From CAVXGU01 sp963761615 (GTDB lineage: Bacteria > Acidobacteriota > Vicinamibacteria > Vicinamibacterales > CAVVIG01), in NCBI GenBank assembly GCA_963761615.1, contig CAVXGU010000003.1, positions 1,984,001 to 2,048,000 on the forward strand: a stretch of 64,000 bases of DNA, given 5' to 3'. A program made the translations under genes and the position numbers. A model generated the notes under the pieces. That model saw nothing but the letters and a program-made list of their open reading frames with translations, had not been told where the DNA came from and did not search any database. Of the stretch, positions 53,320 through 62,790 are shown piece by piece. Position 1 is the first letter of the stretch. Each line of letters opens with the position of its first letter.

Positions 53320-55920
53320 TTAGAACTTGTATCGAAGAGAGAGCTGCAGCTGGCGCGGCGGGCCGGCCGCGACGGCGTGCTCGAAGAACGGTGAGCCGAC
53401 GTTGCCAACGTAGTCTACCAAATTGACCCGATTCAGCACATTGAAGGCGTCCAGGCCGATGGTGATCACGCGGGTACCGTGTGCCCCACCTGCGAGCGCA
53501 AAGTCGCGGGACAATTTGAGGTCCAGATCGGCGTACGCCGCTGCCCGAAGCGTATTGCGCGCCACGCCCGCGGGCCGTGCCGTGCCGCGACCATTGTTGA
53601 ACAGATCCTGTCCGAGGGTCTCACTGTAGGGTGCTCCGGAGTTGACGGTCAGGGCCACGCCAACGTTGACCAGCCGACCCGCCTTGATCTGTCCCAGCAA
53701 GAAGAACCGGTGACGGCGGTCAAAGCTGGCAGGTCCCCACTCGCCAGACAAATCGTAATCATTGGCCGGGAACCACGAGATGCCATCGGTGTTGTTCATG
53801 GTCCGACTCAGGGTGTATCGCATCTGCCCCGTGAACCAGCGGGTGAGGTTTCCGCGGAGCATGAGCTCCAGCGAGTTGCCGCGCTGACGTCCGGTCGATT
53901 CGATCTGGCGGATGACGCCGTATGCGGGATCGGGTCTGACCAAATACAGCGGCGGCGGCGGCGCGTTCACATCGCGGGACAGAAACCGATGGTAGCCCTG
54001 GGAACCAATATACGTAACGGCCACCGTCGTGTTCTTGGCGAGCTGGCGCTCGAGACCGAGGCTGTACTGCAGCGTGAAGGGAATCTGCACGTCGGGCGCC
54101 AGGCGCACCACACTGGGCGGCTGTGATGTGACCGACCCACCGGACTGAAACGGGTTCGGATACGACGGATTCGTGACGACGATGCGAACCAGTCCACCAT
54201 CGCGATAGTGCAACAAGTCTGCGATCGGCGTCGGGCCGGTGCGATCGTAGAAGACACCGGCGCCGCCTCGGAGAATCGTCTCGTGACTCGAACCCAATGC
54301 CCAGGACACAGAGCCCCGCGGCGACAGGTTATTGTTGTCATGGAAGTAGTTCTGCCAGTCGTAGCGCAGGCCGAATGATGTCGAGACATTGTCGCGGGGT
54401 TGCCAATCGTCTTGCATGTACGCGCCCAACATCTTCTCCAAGAAGGCCACATGGCCATTCCCGCTCTGCTGAATGAAGGCGTACGGCTGGCCCATGCGAT
54501 AGTCCGAGAGGCTCGAAAAGTAGAACGTCCCGCCGGCATCGGAGCTATCATCGAATCGTCGCCGACTCCAATCGGGCGCTTGAAAGCCCACTTGCAGGAG
54601 ATTCCGTCCTTTCGTCCAGGTCAGGCTCTCGGCCCACTGGAGGTGATGCTCGGTTCGCAGGAGCTCGCTCTGGCCACCTCCGCCGATAAAGGCACCCTGA
54701 ACAACGAGCCGCGGGTCGGCTGACACACTCGTCGTCGGCTCTCGCTCCTGTCCAGCCAGAAGGCGGAACTGATTCACAAGACTCGGCCCGAAGATGGTCT
54801 GCTGCGTATAAACGACCTGTTCCTCGCGGTGGCCCGAGTCGATACCGGTGCTCGGCAGTGAAATACCGCCGACACCGCTGTTTTGCCGCGTCGAGTCTTC
54901 GTACGACGTGCGCACCGACCACGTGGTGGCCGCGCTACGCTGATGGGTGATGCTGCCGGCCAGCTGGAGGTGATGGCGTGGCGTCGCCGCCGTGGCACGG
55001 ATCGGCCCCGTGACGCCGTCGGCGAAGACAATCGCCTGTAAGTCCTCTGCGTCCTGGTCTGCCGAGAGCATGAAGGACGTCTTGCCACCGGTTCCCACCG
55101 GTCCCCCAAGAAAGCCTTCGAAGATCCGGCGCTGCTCAGGCGGACGCTCCGTGGTGAAGGCGTTGCGGGCGTTCAAGGCCGAATCCCGGAATGTCACATT
55201 GGCGTCGCCGTGCCACTGCTGGGTACCGGGCTTGGTGAGGATCTCGATGCGGCCGCGACCCGGACGGGAGTACTCAGACGAATAGGGGTCCTGATTGATC
55301 TTGATCTGTTGAATGGCTGACGCCGTCACATCGAGGCTGTTGACCTCCATGCCGTTGACGACGATGGTCGCGCCGTTGGTGCCGAGAGATCCGGCATCCA
55401 GAAGTTGCGTCAGAGTAGAGACGTAATCGTTGTCGAGGACAGGGAGATTCTGTAACGTGCTCTGATCGACCGCCACGGTGTCCAAATTGTTCGCGGCTCC
55501 AGTTTCGACCCGCGTCGCTGCGCTGGTGACGGTCACCCGTTGTGCCACACCTGCCAACGGCAGCGTAATGTGTAGCGCGGACGGCGGGCGAATCCCCACG
55601 GTGAGCTTCTGGGTGGCCGTGTCGAAGCCGGTGAAGCTCGCGCGGATCTGATAGGCACCAGGCCGCACCGCGGTGAAGCGAAAGCCTCCGGTGGAGTCCG
55701 TCTGGACGGTCTGGACGACCTGGCTTCCCTGGAGCAGCTCCACGGTCGCGGTCGGCAACGACGCGGCGGTCTGGTCTCGGACGACGCCCAACACATCGAC
55801 GCCCGGGGGTTGGGCCGACGCCGGAGCGGTGAGAAGGAGCGACGCCACAAACAGTGAGGTGGGAACGCACCACCTCCGCGTTCTGAGAAGCCAGAATCCA
55901 CGATCAGGCGCTGTCCTCAT
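53320..55920 (-). CDS. TonB-dependent receptor-like protein with N-terminal regulatory domain
   Basis: 866 residues: signal peptide, carboxypeptidase-regulatory beta-sandwich (GVVRDQTAASLPTATVELLQ), plug (NLPVLDNDYVSTLTQLLDA) and barrel ending LQLSLRYKF. This is the Oar-like acidobacterial receptor type. It heads an operon with the tripartite efflux pump, an unusual pairing, with 108 nt to the next gene. Upstream 55921-56079 carries a regulatory motif. Confidence 0.88.
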   Translation of the reverse strand: MRTAPDRGFWLLRTRRWCVPTSLFVASLLLTAPASAQPPGVDVLGVVRDQTAASLPTATVELLQGSQVVQTVQTDSTGGFRFTAVRPGAYQIRASFTGFDTATQKLTVGIRPPSALHITLPLAGVAQRVTVTSAATRVETGAANNLDTVAVDQSTLQNLPVLDNDYVSTLTQLLDAGSLGTNGATIVVNGMEVNSLDVTASAIQQIKINQDPYSSEYSRPGRGRIEILTKPGTQQWHGDANVTFRDSALNARNAFTTERPPEQRRIFEGFLGGPVGTGGKTSFMLSADQDAEDLQAIVFADGVTGPIRATAATPRHHLQLAGSITHQRSAATTWSVRTSYEDSTRQNSGVGGISLPSTGIDSGHREEQVVYTQQTIFGPSLVNQFRLLAGQEREPTTSVSADPRLVVQGAFIGGGGQSELLRTEHHLQWAESLTWTKGRNLLQVGFQAPDWSRRRFDDSSDAGGTFYFSSLSDYRMGQPYAFIQQSGNGHVAFLEKMLGAYMQDDWQPRDNVSTSFGLRYDWQNYFHDNNNLSPRGSVSWALGSSHETILRGGAGVFYDRTGPTPIADLLHYRDGGLVRIVVTNPSYPNPFQSGGSVTSQPPSVVRLAPDVQIPFTLQYSLGLERQLAKNTTVAVTYIGSQGYHRFLSRDVNAPPPPLYLVRPDPAYGVIRQIESTGRQRGNSLELMLRGNLTRWFTGQMRYTLSRTMNNTDGISWFPANDYDLSGEWGPASFDRRHRFFLLGQIKAGRLVNVGVALTVNSGAPYSETLGQDLFNNGRGTARPAGVARNTLRAAAYADLDLKLSRDFALAGGAHGTRVITIGLDAFNVLNRVNLVDYVGNVGSPFFEHAVAAGPPRQLQLSLRYKF

Positions 55921-55946
55921 GGCAGCGCCAATGCTAACAAGGTCAC

Positions 55947-55963
55947 GATGAACGGTTCATGAC
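55947..55963 (-). promoter_or_regulatory. Predicted response-regulator box, site 3 (pump operon)
   Basis: Minus strand GTCATGAACCGTTCATC, 15 of 17 bases identical to the site at 57617. Ends 27 nt ahead of the TonB-receptor ATG, with a TAGCAT-like -10 downstream. Direct TCAT repeats are typical for OmpR-family regulators. Confidence 0.6.
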
Positions 55964-56079
55964 CGAGGTGATGCGGCAGGCTCGGGCAGTGTGAGCGACT
56001 TGTTCCTCCGCGTCCGCGCCAACCACGTCCGTAAGCACCGCGCGTCCACAATCCGGTTACGGCACGTGTTTCTTGACCG

Positions 56080-57468
56080 TCACCCGACCCGATGCCGGTC
56101 GGGTCGCGCCCTGCGACGGCGTCGTTCGATCTCGACCGCCGTTGCGCACACGGCAAGCCATGCAAGGCCCGCCACACTTCCGCCCAGAACGTCGCTCGGA
56201 TAGTGCGCACCCAGGTAGACGCGGCTGACGTCGATCAGAAGAATCAGCGCAACGGCGATAACAGCAATCGCGACGCGCCATCGCCACGATTCGATGCTGA
56301 TCGTCAGCCACGTCGCCAGGAAACCGTAGAGCGTGGTCGCGCTCATCGCGTGTCCACTCGGAAAGCTGAAGCTTCTGAGCATCACGAGCGGATGCTCCCA
56401 GTGCGGCCGTGCGCGGTGGAAGACTTGCTTCAGGAACCCGTTCAGAAAAGCCCCCCCTGGCACCGTCAGCAGAAGCGTGATTAGCCAGTATCCCGAGCGC
56501 CGCCACATCAGCGCCAGCCCAACGATCACGGTCAGCGCCGTCACGACGCGCCAGCCGCCCAACTGCGTGGCCACAATCATGGCGCGCGTCACGCCGGGCG
56601 TCGCGTGAACCTCGAACCAGAGCGACACTTGATGATCGACGCGTGTGAGAGGATCGCCCGTCAGCACATCCTCGGCGATCCCGCCGAAGAGCCAAGCGCA
56701 GGCCGTCAACACCAAGACGCCGAGCGTCAGATAGAACCCGAGTTCTCCCTCGGGCGAAAGGCGTGCGCTCAGGAACGCCCGTGCTCGCCTAGTCCGGCCC
56801 CCCAGAGCGCCGCCGCTGAGGCGCCGTCCCACGGTAGCCCAGAGCCTGTCCAGGGCCGCCTCGTGCCGCGCCACCCAGTGGCCAAGCAGAATCAGTCCCA
56901 GGAGGACGATGAAGGCAGCACCAACGAGGGCGCTGGCACGGCCCATCCACACTTCCACCCGATGCCAACTCTCCCCGAATACAAATCCCAGCGAGACAAA
57001 CGTAGCGGCCCACGCCGCGCCTCCCGCGGCGTTGTACAGCATGAACTCCCGATACCGCATACGCGAGGATCCGGCGACGAATGGCGCCAGCGCGCGAACG
57101 AATCCGATGAACCGGCCAACGAAGACCGTTTTGCCGCCGTACCGCACGAAGAACCGATCAACTCGCTGCAAGCTCGCTTGATCGACGCCGATTCGCTGCG
57201 TGTAGCGCAACAGTTCCGCGCGCCCGATGTGACGCCCGAGCTCATAGCCGAGGGTGTCTCCTAGAATGGCGCCGCCGCAGACAATCACGATCAAATCGCC
57301 CACATCGAAGACGCCGCGTGACGCGAGAAAGCCGGCCAGGAGCACGACACTCTCGCCGGGGATCAGTAAGCCAACGAACGCGGCCGACTCGAGCGTGGCA
57401 GCTAGGAAGACCGCGAGGTATCCCCACTGGCCAAGATCGGCGACCAAATGGATGAAGGCGTCAGGCAT
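56080..57468 (-). CDS. DedA/SNARE-associated membrane protein fused to PAP2 phosphatase
   Basis: 462 residues. Residues 1-210: DedA domain (LLIPGESVVLLAGFLASRG, GFVRALAPFVAGSSRM). Residues 240-450: PAP2 lipid phosphatase with FHRARP, SFPSGHAMSATT and SRVYLGAHYPSDVLGGS, all three phosphatase motifs intact. DedA proteins translocate undecaprenyl phosphate and PAP2 enzymes dephosphorylate its precursor, so a lipid-carrier recycling role fits. Confidence 0.9.
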   Translation of the reverse strand: MPDAFIHLVADLGQWGYLAVFLAATLESAAFVGLLIPGESVVLLAGFLASRGVFDVGDLIVIVCGGAILGDTLGYELGRHIGRAELLRYTQRIGVDQASLQRVDRFFVRYGGKTVFVGRFIGFVRALAPFVAGSSRMRYREFMLYNAAGGAAWAATFVSLGFVFGESWHRVEVWMGRASALVGAAFIVLLGLILLGHWVARHEAALDRLWATVGRRLSGGALGGRTRRARAFLSARLSPEGELGFYLTLGVLVLTACAWLFGGIAEDVLTGDPLTRVDHQVSLWFEVHATPGVTRAMIVATQLGGWRVVTALTVIVGLALMWRRSGYWLITLLLTVPGGAFLNGFLKQVFHRARPHWEHPLVMLRSFSFPSGHAMSATTLYGFLATWLTISIESWRWRVAIAVIAVALILLIDVSRVYLGAHYPSDVLGGSVAGLAWLAVCATAVEIERRRRRARPDRHRVG

Positions 57469-57616
57469 GGGGCGAGAAGCAGGGGCTCGGCTCAGCGACT
57501 GTGGCGAAAGGTCGGGTCTCCGGTAGAGCGCGCCTCAACGAGACGTAGCGTCACGTGCGGCCGCAGCGCGGTCCGCCGTTCAATGATACGGGCACGGCGT
57601 TCCCAACCATTCATCC

Positions 57617-57633
57617 GTCATCCACCGTTCATC
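57617..57633 (+). promoter_or_regulatory. Predicted response-regulator box, site 1
   Basis: GTCATCCACCGTTCATC, preceded by another TTCATCC, about 58 bp before the YncE-like start. A GCGATAAGCT -10-like element follows at 57651-57660, 18 nt after the box. It lies in the divergent region also serving the DedA-PAP2 gene. Confidence 0.6.
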
Positions 57634-57691
57634 TGGCTACGGGGTGGTTTGCGATAAGCTCGCCGGAGAGATTGGATGAAGGGAGGCGACA

Positions 57692-58759
57692 TTGAAAGGC
57701 CTGTTATCGATTCTTGCGTCAGTGTTCCTTGCGATCCTCGTGTTCGCGGCCGATCCGATCATGACCGCGGCGCGTCTGGCTCCGGCCCAGGGAGGGGCCG
57801 AGCCTGCGAAGTACACGGTGCACCTCCTGCCGCTGCCCGACAATGGGGCCGGAGATGTATCGATGGACTACATCGCCTATGACCCGGAGACAAATGCGGT
57901 CTGGGTGCCGGGCGGCAGTTCAGGCGCAGTGGACGTTGTCGATGTCGCCAAAGGGAACGTCCGGCAGATCCGAAAATTGGCAACGTCGACGGTACAGTTC
58001 CGCGGTGGCACGCGGGTGCTCGGCCCGAGTGGCGTGAGTGTGGGAGACGGTGTTGTATACATCGGCAGTCGAGGCGATTCGACCGTGTGCGCCTACAACG
58101 CGGAATCGTTGGCCCGGGTCGCCTGCGGCCACCTCGACTCGACGCCGGATGGCGTGGCCTACGTCGCGCCGACCCAAGAAGTTTGGGTCACAACCCCCAG
58201 GGACAAGTCGATCCGGCTACTCGATGCCAAGACGCTCGCCCAAAAGGCCAAGCTCAGCTTTGACGGCAACCCTGAGGGATATGCGGTCGACGCCACGCGA
58301 GGCCGTTTCTACAGCAATTTAGAAGACAAGGACCGCACCCTCGCGATCGATCTGAAGACGCACCAGACCGTGGCGACCTGGCAACCTTCATGCGGATCGG
58401 AGGGGCCCCATGGATTGTCCCTGGACGCCGCAGCGGGCCATCTGTTCGTTGCGTGCAGCACGCTGGCCGAGGTCATTGACGTCGCTCACGGCGGGGCGAT
58501 CCTATCGAAGGTGGGCACCGGCGACGGAGTCGACGATCTGACGTACTCCCCCGCCACGCACTTGCTCTATGTGGGCGCCGCTCGTGCCGGCACACTCACG
58601 ATCGCCAGCGCAACCCGTGGCGGCCAACTGTCTGTCGTCGCCCGCGTGCCCACTCGCCAGGGTGCCCGCAACGCCGCGGTCGCGAAGAACGGAACCGTGT
58701 ATCTCGGGCATGCAGGCGTCAAACTAGCGGCGTTGGTGGTTGTCTCACCGGCGCAGTAG
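57692..58759 (+). CDS. YncE-family beta-propeller, exported
   Basis: 355 residues, TTG start at 57692 after GGGAGGCGAC (an ATG at 57676 is in another frame). Signal segment then propeller repeats NAVWVPGGSSGAVDVVDV, GVVYIGSRGDSTVCAYN, EVWVTTPRDKSIRLLD, LLYVGAARAGTL. Probably a periplasmic scaffold or ligand-binding protein; predicted member of the motif regulon. Confidence 0.83.
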   Translation: MKGLLSILASVFLAILVFAADPIMTAARLAPAQGGAEPAKYTVHLLPLPDNGAGDVSMDYIAYDPETNAVWVPGGSSGAVDVVDVAKGNVRQIRKLATSTVQFRGGTRVLGPSGVSVGDGVVYIGSRGDSTVCAYNAESLARVACGHLDSTPDGVAYVAPTQEVWVTTPRDKSIRLLDAKTLAQKAKLSFDGNPEGYAVDATRGRFYSNLEDKDRTLAIDLKTHQTVATWQPSCGSEGPHGLSLDAAAGHLFVACSTLAEVIDVAHGGAILSKVGTGDGVDDLTYSPATHLLYVGAARAGTLTIASATRGGQLSVVARVPTRQGARNAAVAKNGTVYLGHAGVKLAALVVVSPAQ

Positions 58760-58787
58760 CCAACCGCAGGCCCGCAGCCAACGGGTC

Positions 58788-59801
58788 TCAGCGCCCGCCG
58801 CTGGGCTCAGCGACGAGCACCGAGAAGCTCCCGGGTACCATCGGTGTGCGTCCTCGCCCGCTGGCCGGGCGCGCACCGAACTTCGCCGCAGCCAGAAAGA
58901 TGCGGTGCGTCGTGGGATCGAGACCCATGTTCCGTGAGCCTTGAGCGGTCGTGAGCGTCTGGACCACCTGATAGCGGTCGGGCGTGTCCTGATGCACGAT
59001 GGTCAGCGTACCGTCGGCACTCGAGGCGAAGGCCATGCCGGTTTCGGGGTCGTATCCCGCGCCGTCGACGCCCTGCCCGATCGGCACCGTGGCAACCACC
59101 TTGGCCGCGTTGTAGTCCGAAATCGCCATGACACCGCTGCGGCATCCGCTGAACACGCGATGATGCCCCGGATCAATCGCCATGGAGACGGGTTGGCGGC
59201 AGGGGGCCGTCGACCACCGACGCAGCACGCGACCGGCCTTCGCGTCCACTTCGACGACCTGACTCACGTCGGTCAGGTTCACATAGATCTTGCCGTCGCC
59301 CGCCGCGGCACCGTATTCCGGCTTACCCCCGAGATCGATTGTCGCCACGCGTGTCCCAGAATCCGGATCGATCACGGTGGACGAGTGCGCATCCCCATTG
59401 AGCGAGAAGACGCGGTTCGACGCCGGGTCGTAGATGATGGCATCCGCATCCTCAGCGGCCGGGATCCGTGACAGCACCTTGTAGGTGTTCAAGTCGAACA
59501 TCACCACGGAGTGGTCGTTCCCGGACGTCGCAAAGCCGTGTCCACTTCGAGAAGCGACGGCCGTGCCGTGCGCGCCGTTGACGCCGGTCACTTCTGCCAG
59601 CAACTTGCCGGTATTCTCATCGACGACCATCACCCGGTTCTGACGCCCAATGAAGAGTCGGTGCGATGGGGGATCCGGCACGAGGTAGTCCCAGCTTCCA
59701 TCTCCACCCAAGGCGTAGGTGTGGGTGATCCGGTAGACCGGTGTCTGCGCGGCGACCAGGGACGTCAGCGCAAGGATGGCAACGAGTGTCAGGAGCCGCA
59801 T
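58788..59801 (-). CDS. YncE-family beta-propeller, exported
   Basis: 337 residues with signal peptide (MRLLTLVAILALTSLVAAQ). Repeats: RLFIGRQNRVMVVDENTG, HGFATSGNDHSVVMFDL, RVFSGCRSGVMAISDY. Convergent with the propeller at 57692; its promoter lies in the shared region containing box 2 (59931). Confidence 0.85.
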   Translation of the reverse strand: MRLLTLVAILALTSLVAAQTPVYRITHTYALGGDGSWDYLVPDPPSHRLFIGRQNRVMVVDENTGKLLAEVTGVNGAHGTAVASRSGHGFATSGNDHSVVMFDLNTYKVLSRIPAAEDADAIIYDPASNRVFSLNGDAHSSTVIDPDSGTRVATIDLGGKPEYGAAAGDGKIYVNLTDVSQVVEVDAKAGRVLRRWSTAPCRQPVSMAIDPGHHRVFSGCRSGVMAISDYNAAKVVATVPIGQGVDGAGYDPETGMAFASSADGTLTIVHQDTPDRYQVVQTLTTAQGSRNMGLDPTTHRIFLAAAKFGARPASGRGRTPMVPGSFSVLVAEPSGGR

Positions 59802-59930
59802 GGAACCCTCCCTTGGGGTGAGACATCGAGCCGAACGCCTGCTCGATTATAGGAGAACGCCCGCTTCACCGAGCGCCTAACGTGTGCCGTCCCGCGATCA
59901 CGCGACGGTATCAATCCCAACTATTCACCT

Positions 59931-59947
59931 GTCACCTGCCGTTCATG
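59931..59947 (+). promoter_or_regulatory. Predicted response-regulator box, site 2
   Basis: GTCACCTGCCGTTCATG, with TTCACC just before it, matching site 1 over 23 nt with only five transitions. A GCGATACGCT -10-like element follows. Lies between the minus-strand propeller and the sensor-like gene. Confidence 0.6.
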
Positions 59948-60027
59948 CGCCCGCGTGGTGATTGCGATACGCTCGCAGGAGTCGGAGGACATGCGCGGTC
60001 CACGACCATTTCTGCCAGGAGGGAACG

Positions 60028-60525
60028 ATGGTGCTTTCGTCACATCCGCGGTTGTCGCACACCCTGACTCCGCCAGCGCTGGGCAGCTTGATCCTCTTGG
60101 CGAGCCTTGTCACGCCGGTGCAGGCGCAGCGGGCACGTCCAAAGTCCGCGCAGCCCTTCGCACAAACCCTCGTCGAGAAGACGCTCGCCGCGCATCCCGA
60201 GACCGACGAGATCGGTATTGCCGTGCAGTCAAGCACCGCCTGCACCGTCGTCGCGTCGAGCGATCGCTCCGATGTCGGGGAGACATGCGAAGAGGACGAC
60301 AGCATGCCCATCAAGACGGGGAGGCCGTCGGTCGGAAAAGAGGACGGCGAATTCGACGTCGCCGTGCCCCTTCGCGACAAGACCGGGACGCCAGTCGGTG
60401 CCGTGAGCATCCGCTTCAAGAAAGCTGCCGCACAAAGCAATGCCAGCGTCACGAACGAGGCCACGGGGATCGCCAAAGAGATGGCGCGGCAGATCCCGTC
60501 AAAGACGGCCCTCCTTGCCCAGTGA
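60028..60525 (+). CDS. Periplasmic PDC/PAS-like small-ligand sensor protein
   Basis: 165 residues from ATG 60028 after AGGAGG; an earlier in-frame start at 59962 lacks one. Signal peptide ending VQAQ. The remainder (GIAVQSSTACTVVASS ... VGKEDGEFDVAVPLRDKTG, AVSIRFKKAA) matches a PDC/PAS-type periplasmic sensory fold; no histidine kinase domain. 123 nt before the two-component genes, so plausibly its sensor accessory. Confidence 0.65.
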   Translation: MVLSSHPRLSHTLTPPALGSLILLASLVTPVQAQRARPKSAQPFAQTLVEKTLAAHPETDEIGIAVQSSTACTVVASSDRSDVGETCEEDDSMPIKTGRPSVGKEDGEFDVAVPLRDKTGTPVGAVSIRFKKAAAQSNASVTNEATGIAKEMARQIPSKTALLAQ

Positions 60526-60648
60526 TTCCGCCACATCGGGCACGCCGCGGGCCAACAGCGTACCGCCGGTGTGTATGCCATGAGCTCAGGGCCAGATATT
60601 GCGGCTCCAGCGCCAGCGCCAGCGCCGGGGGCAACGGAGGGACGTGGC

Positions 60649-61335
60649 GTGAGGCTATTGCTCGTCGAAGACGAACCGAGCGCGGCGCAGGTCACGGCGA
60701 AGGGCCTGCGCGAACAAGCGTACGCAGTCGACCTGGCCCTCGACGGTAGACAGGCGCTCGAGCAGTTCCTGATGGGCAGCTATGACGCCGTCGTTCTGGA
60801 TGTGATGCTTCCCGTGAAGGACGGCCTGCAGGTCTGCCGGACGATCCGGAGGTCCGGCTCGACGGTGCCGATCCTCATGCTCACCGCCCGCGACACAGTC
60901 GAGTCAAGGATCGAGGGGCTTGAGGCCGGCGCGGACGATTACCTGGTCAAGCCATTCGATTTCGGCGAGCTGGTCGCGCGCCTCCGGGCCCTGATCCGCC
61001 GTGGACATCCCTCCCCGCCGCCCGAACAGTGGCAGGTCGGTAGGCTAGCGCTCGACGTCCGCGCCCGCGTCGCCCAGGTGGGCGGCCGGGAGGTGTCCTT
61101 GACAGCCCGGGAGTACGCCTTGCTCGAGTACCTCTGCCGTCGAACCGGCGAGGTCGTCAGCCGCGATGACATCGCCGAGCACGTGTGGAACGAACATGAC
61201 GAGCCGTTCTCGAATGTCGTTGACGTCTTCATCCTGCGCTTGCGGCGGAAGCTCGGGCGCGCGGGCTGCGAGTCGCTCATCCAGACCAGGCGCGGGGAAG
61301 GCTACCGCCTCGCAGTGACTCCAAACGAATCGTGA
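60649..61335 (+). CDS. OmpR-family response regulator
   Basis: 228 residues from GTG 60649, chosen because GGAGG lies at 60636-60640 and the sequence begins VRLLLVEDE; an extended GTG start at 60571 adds a Pro-rich leader. Receiver: acidic pair EDE, phospho-acceptor in VVLDVMLP, Thr and Lys (DYLVKPF). C-terminal winged helix (LTAREYALLEYLCRR, VFILRLRRKLG). Stop overlaps the kinase start. Confidence 0.93.
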   Translation: MRLLLVEDEPSAAQVTAKGLREQAYAVDLALDGRQALEQFLMGSYDAVVLDVMLPVKDGLQVCRTIRRSGSTVPILMLTARDTVESRIEGLEAGADDYLVKPFDFGELVARLRALIRRGHPSPPPEQWQVGRLALDVRARVAQVGGREVSLTAREYALLEYLCRRTGEVVSRDDIAEHVWNEHDEPFSNVVDVFILRLRRKLGRAGCESLIQTRRGEGYRLAVTPNES

Positions 61336-62744
61336 GATCACTGTCGCTTCGTGCACGGCTCACGCTCTGGTACACCGTAACGTTGATCGTGGCGTTGGCG
61401 ATCTTCGCCGCCGACGTCACGTTCGGTCAGCGACGGCTGGGGCTGCGACGGGTGGACCAGGGACTCGACGCGCTGGCGTCCGATCTGTCAGAGCTGATGG
61501 CCAACGAGCTGCATGAACACGAAACCCTCCGACAGGCGGCCACGGATGCCCGGGTCATGGCGTCTCGGGATACGGCGATTGCGGTCTTCGACCAAGCGAA
61601 TCACGTCGTGGTCTCGCGGTGGGCGGGCCTCGATCCAGTCCGACCACCCGCGGGCTCGCACGATCAGACAGTGGCGTGGACGGTCGAGACGCCGCACGGG
61701 AGCTGGCGGGCCCGGGCCGCTCCATTCCACGACGGGTCGACCAGCGCGACCCTCGTCGTGGTGCGGTCGCTGGCCGATGTCAGACGCGAGCAGCATGAGG
61801 TGCTCGAGGCCGTGGGCATCGCCGTACCATTGATGCTCGTGCTCGCGGGCGGGGGCGGTCTCTGGCTGGCGGCGATCGGGCTCCGCCCGATCACGGAGAT
61901 GGCCGCACGGGCTGCGGCGATTTCGCCGTCGGGAACCCAGGACCTGGGTTATGCCGATCGGCAAGACGAACTGGGGCGGCTCGCGCGCTCGTTCAACGGG
62001 CTGGTCGCGCGTCTGCGCGCAGCGCTCCGCACCCAGCGTCAGTTCATGGCGGACGCCTCGCACGAGCTCCGGACGCCGATTTCAATCATGCGCGCGGCGG
62101 CAGACGTCGCGCTAAGCCGCGCCGGGCGCGACGAGGCGGAGTATCGCGAGACGCTCGAGATCGTCGGCGGCCAGGCGCGCCGATTGAGTCGCCTGGTCAG
62201 CAACATGCTGGTGCTCGCGCGCGCCGACGCGGGCGGCTATGCGCTGCGTCCCGTCGATCTGTACTTGGACGAGATCGTGGCGGAGTGCTGCCGGGCTCTG
62301 GAGCCCCTGTCGTCGGAGCGCCATGTAAAGCTGCGGCAGGCACAGAGTTCGGAAATCCGGTTCCGAGGCGACGAAGACTTGCTGCGGCAGTTGATCCTGA
62401 ACGTCGTACAGAACGCCGTACAGCACACGCGGACCGGCGGGACGGTCTCAATGGCCATCAGCTCGACACCTGCTGGCGTCGAGCTTCGGGTCCGTGATCA
62501 GGGGCCGGGCATTCCAGAGGAGGGCCGGTCGCGGATCTTCGATCGTTTCGTCCAACTCGATCCGGCCAGGCGCGGCACCGGAACGGGCCTCGGACTTCCG
62601 ATCGCACGGTGGATCGCCGAGACTCACGGCGGATCCCTCACGCTCGAATCGACCGGACCGGACGGCAGCACGTTCTGCATTGCCTTGCCGCGCCCCGACG
62701 GGGGCGGTGAGCCGATCGGGTGTCAACGCCGGTTGAAAATCTGA
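61332..62744 (+). CDS. Sensor histidine kinase (HAMP-HisKA-HATPase); 3' end set by IS21 insertion
   Basis: 470 residues, GTG start in GTGA overlap. Two membrane segments flank a periplasmic loop, HAMP follows, then DASHELRTPISIMRAA (phospho-His), NVVQNAVQH (N-box), VRDQGPGIPEEGR and GTGLGLPIARWIAETHGG. The IS21 terminal repeat begins at 62721, so the last seven residues (CQRRLKI) and the stop come from the IS; the missing native tail is probably short. Confidence 0.92.
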   Translation: MRSLSLRARLTLWYTVTLIVALAIFAADVTFGQRRLGLRRVDQGLDALASDLSELMANELHEHETLRQAATDARVMASRDTAIAVFDQANHVVVSRWAGLDPVRPPAGSHDQTVAWTVETPHGSWRARAAPFHDGSTSATLVVVRSLADVRREQHEVLEAVGIAVPLMLVLAGGGGLWLAAIGLRPITEMAARAAAISPSGTQDLGYADRQDELGRLARSFNGLVARLRAALRTQRQFMADASHELRTPISIMRAAADVALSRAGRDEAEYRETLEIVGGQARRLSRLVSNMLVLARADAGGYALRPVDLYLDEIVAECCRALEPLSSERHVKLRQAQSSEIRFRGDEDLLRQLILNVVQNAVQHTRTGGTVSMAISSTPAGVELRVRDQGPGIPEEGRSRIFDRFVQLDPARRGTGTGLGLPIARWIAETHGGSLTLESTGPDGSTFCIALPRPDGGGEPIGCQRRLKI

Positions 62745-62790
62745 CAGTTCCGCCGGGTGAAAATCTGACAGATCGACGAGGGGACGAGCC

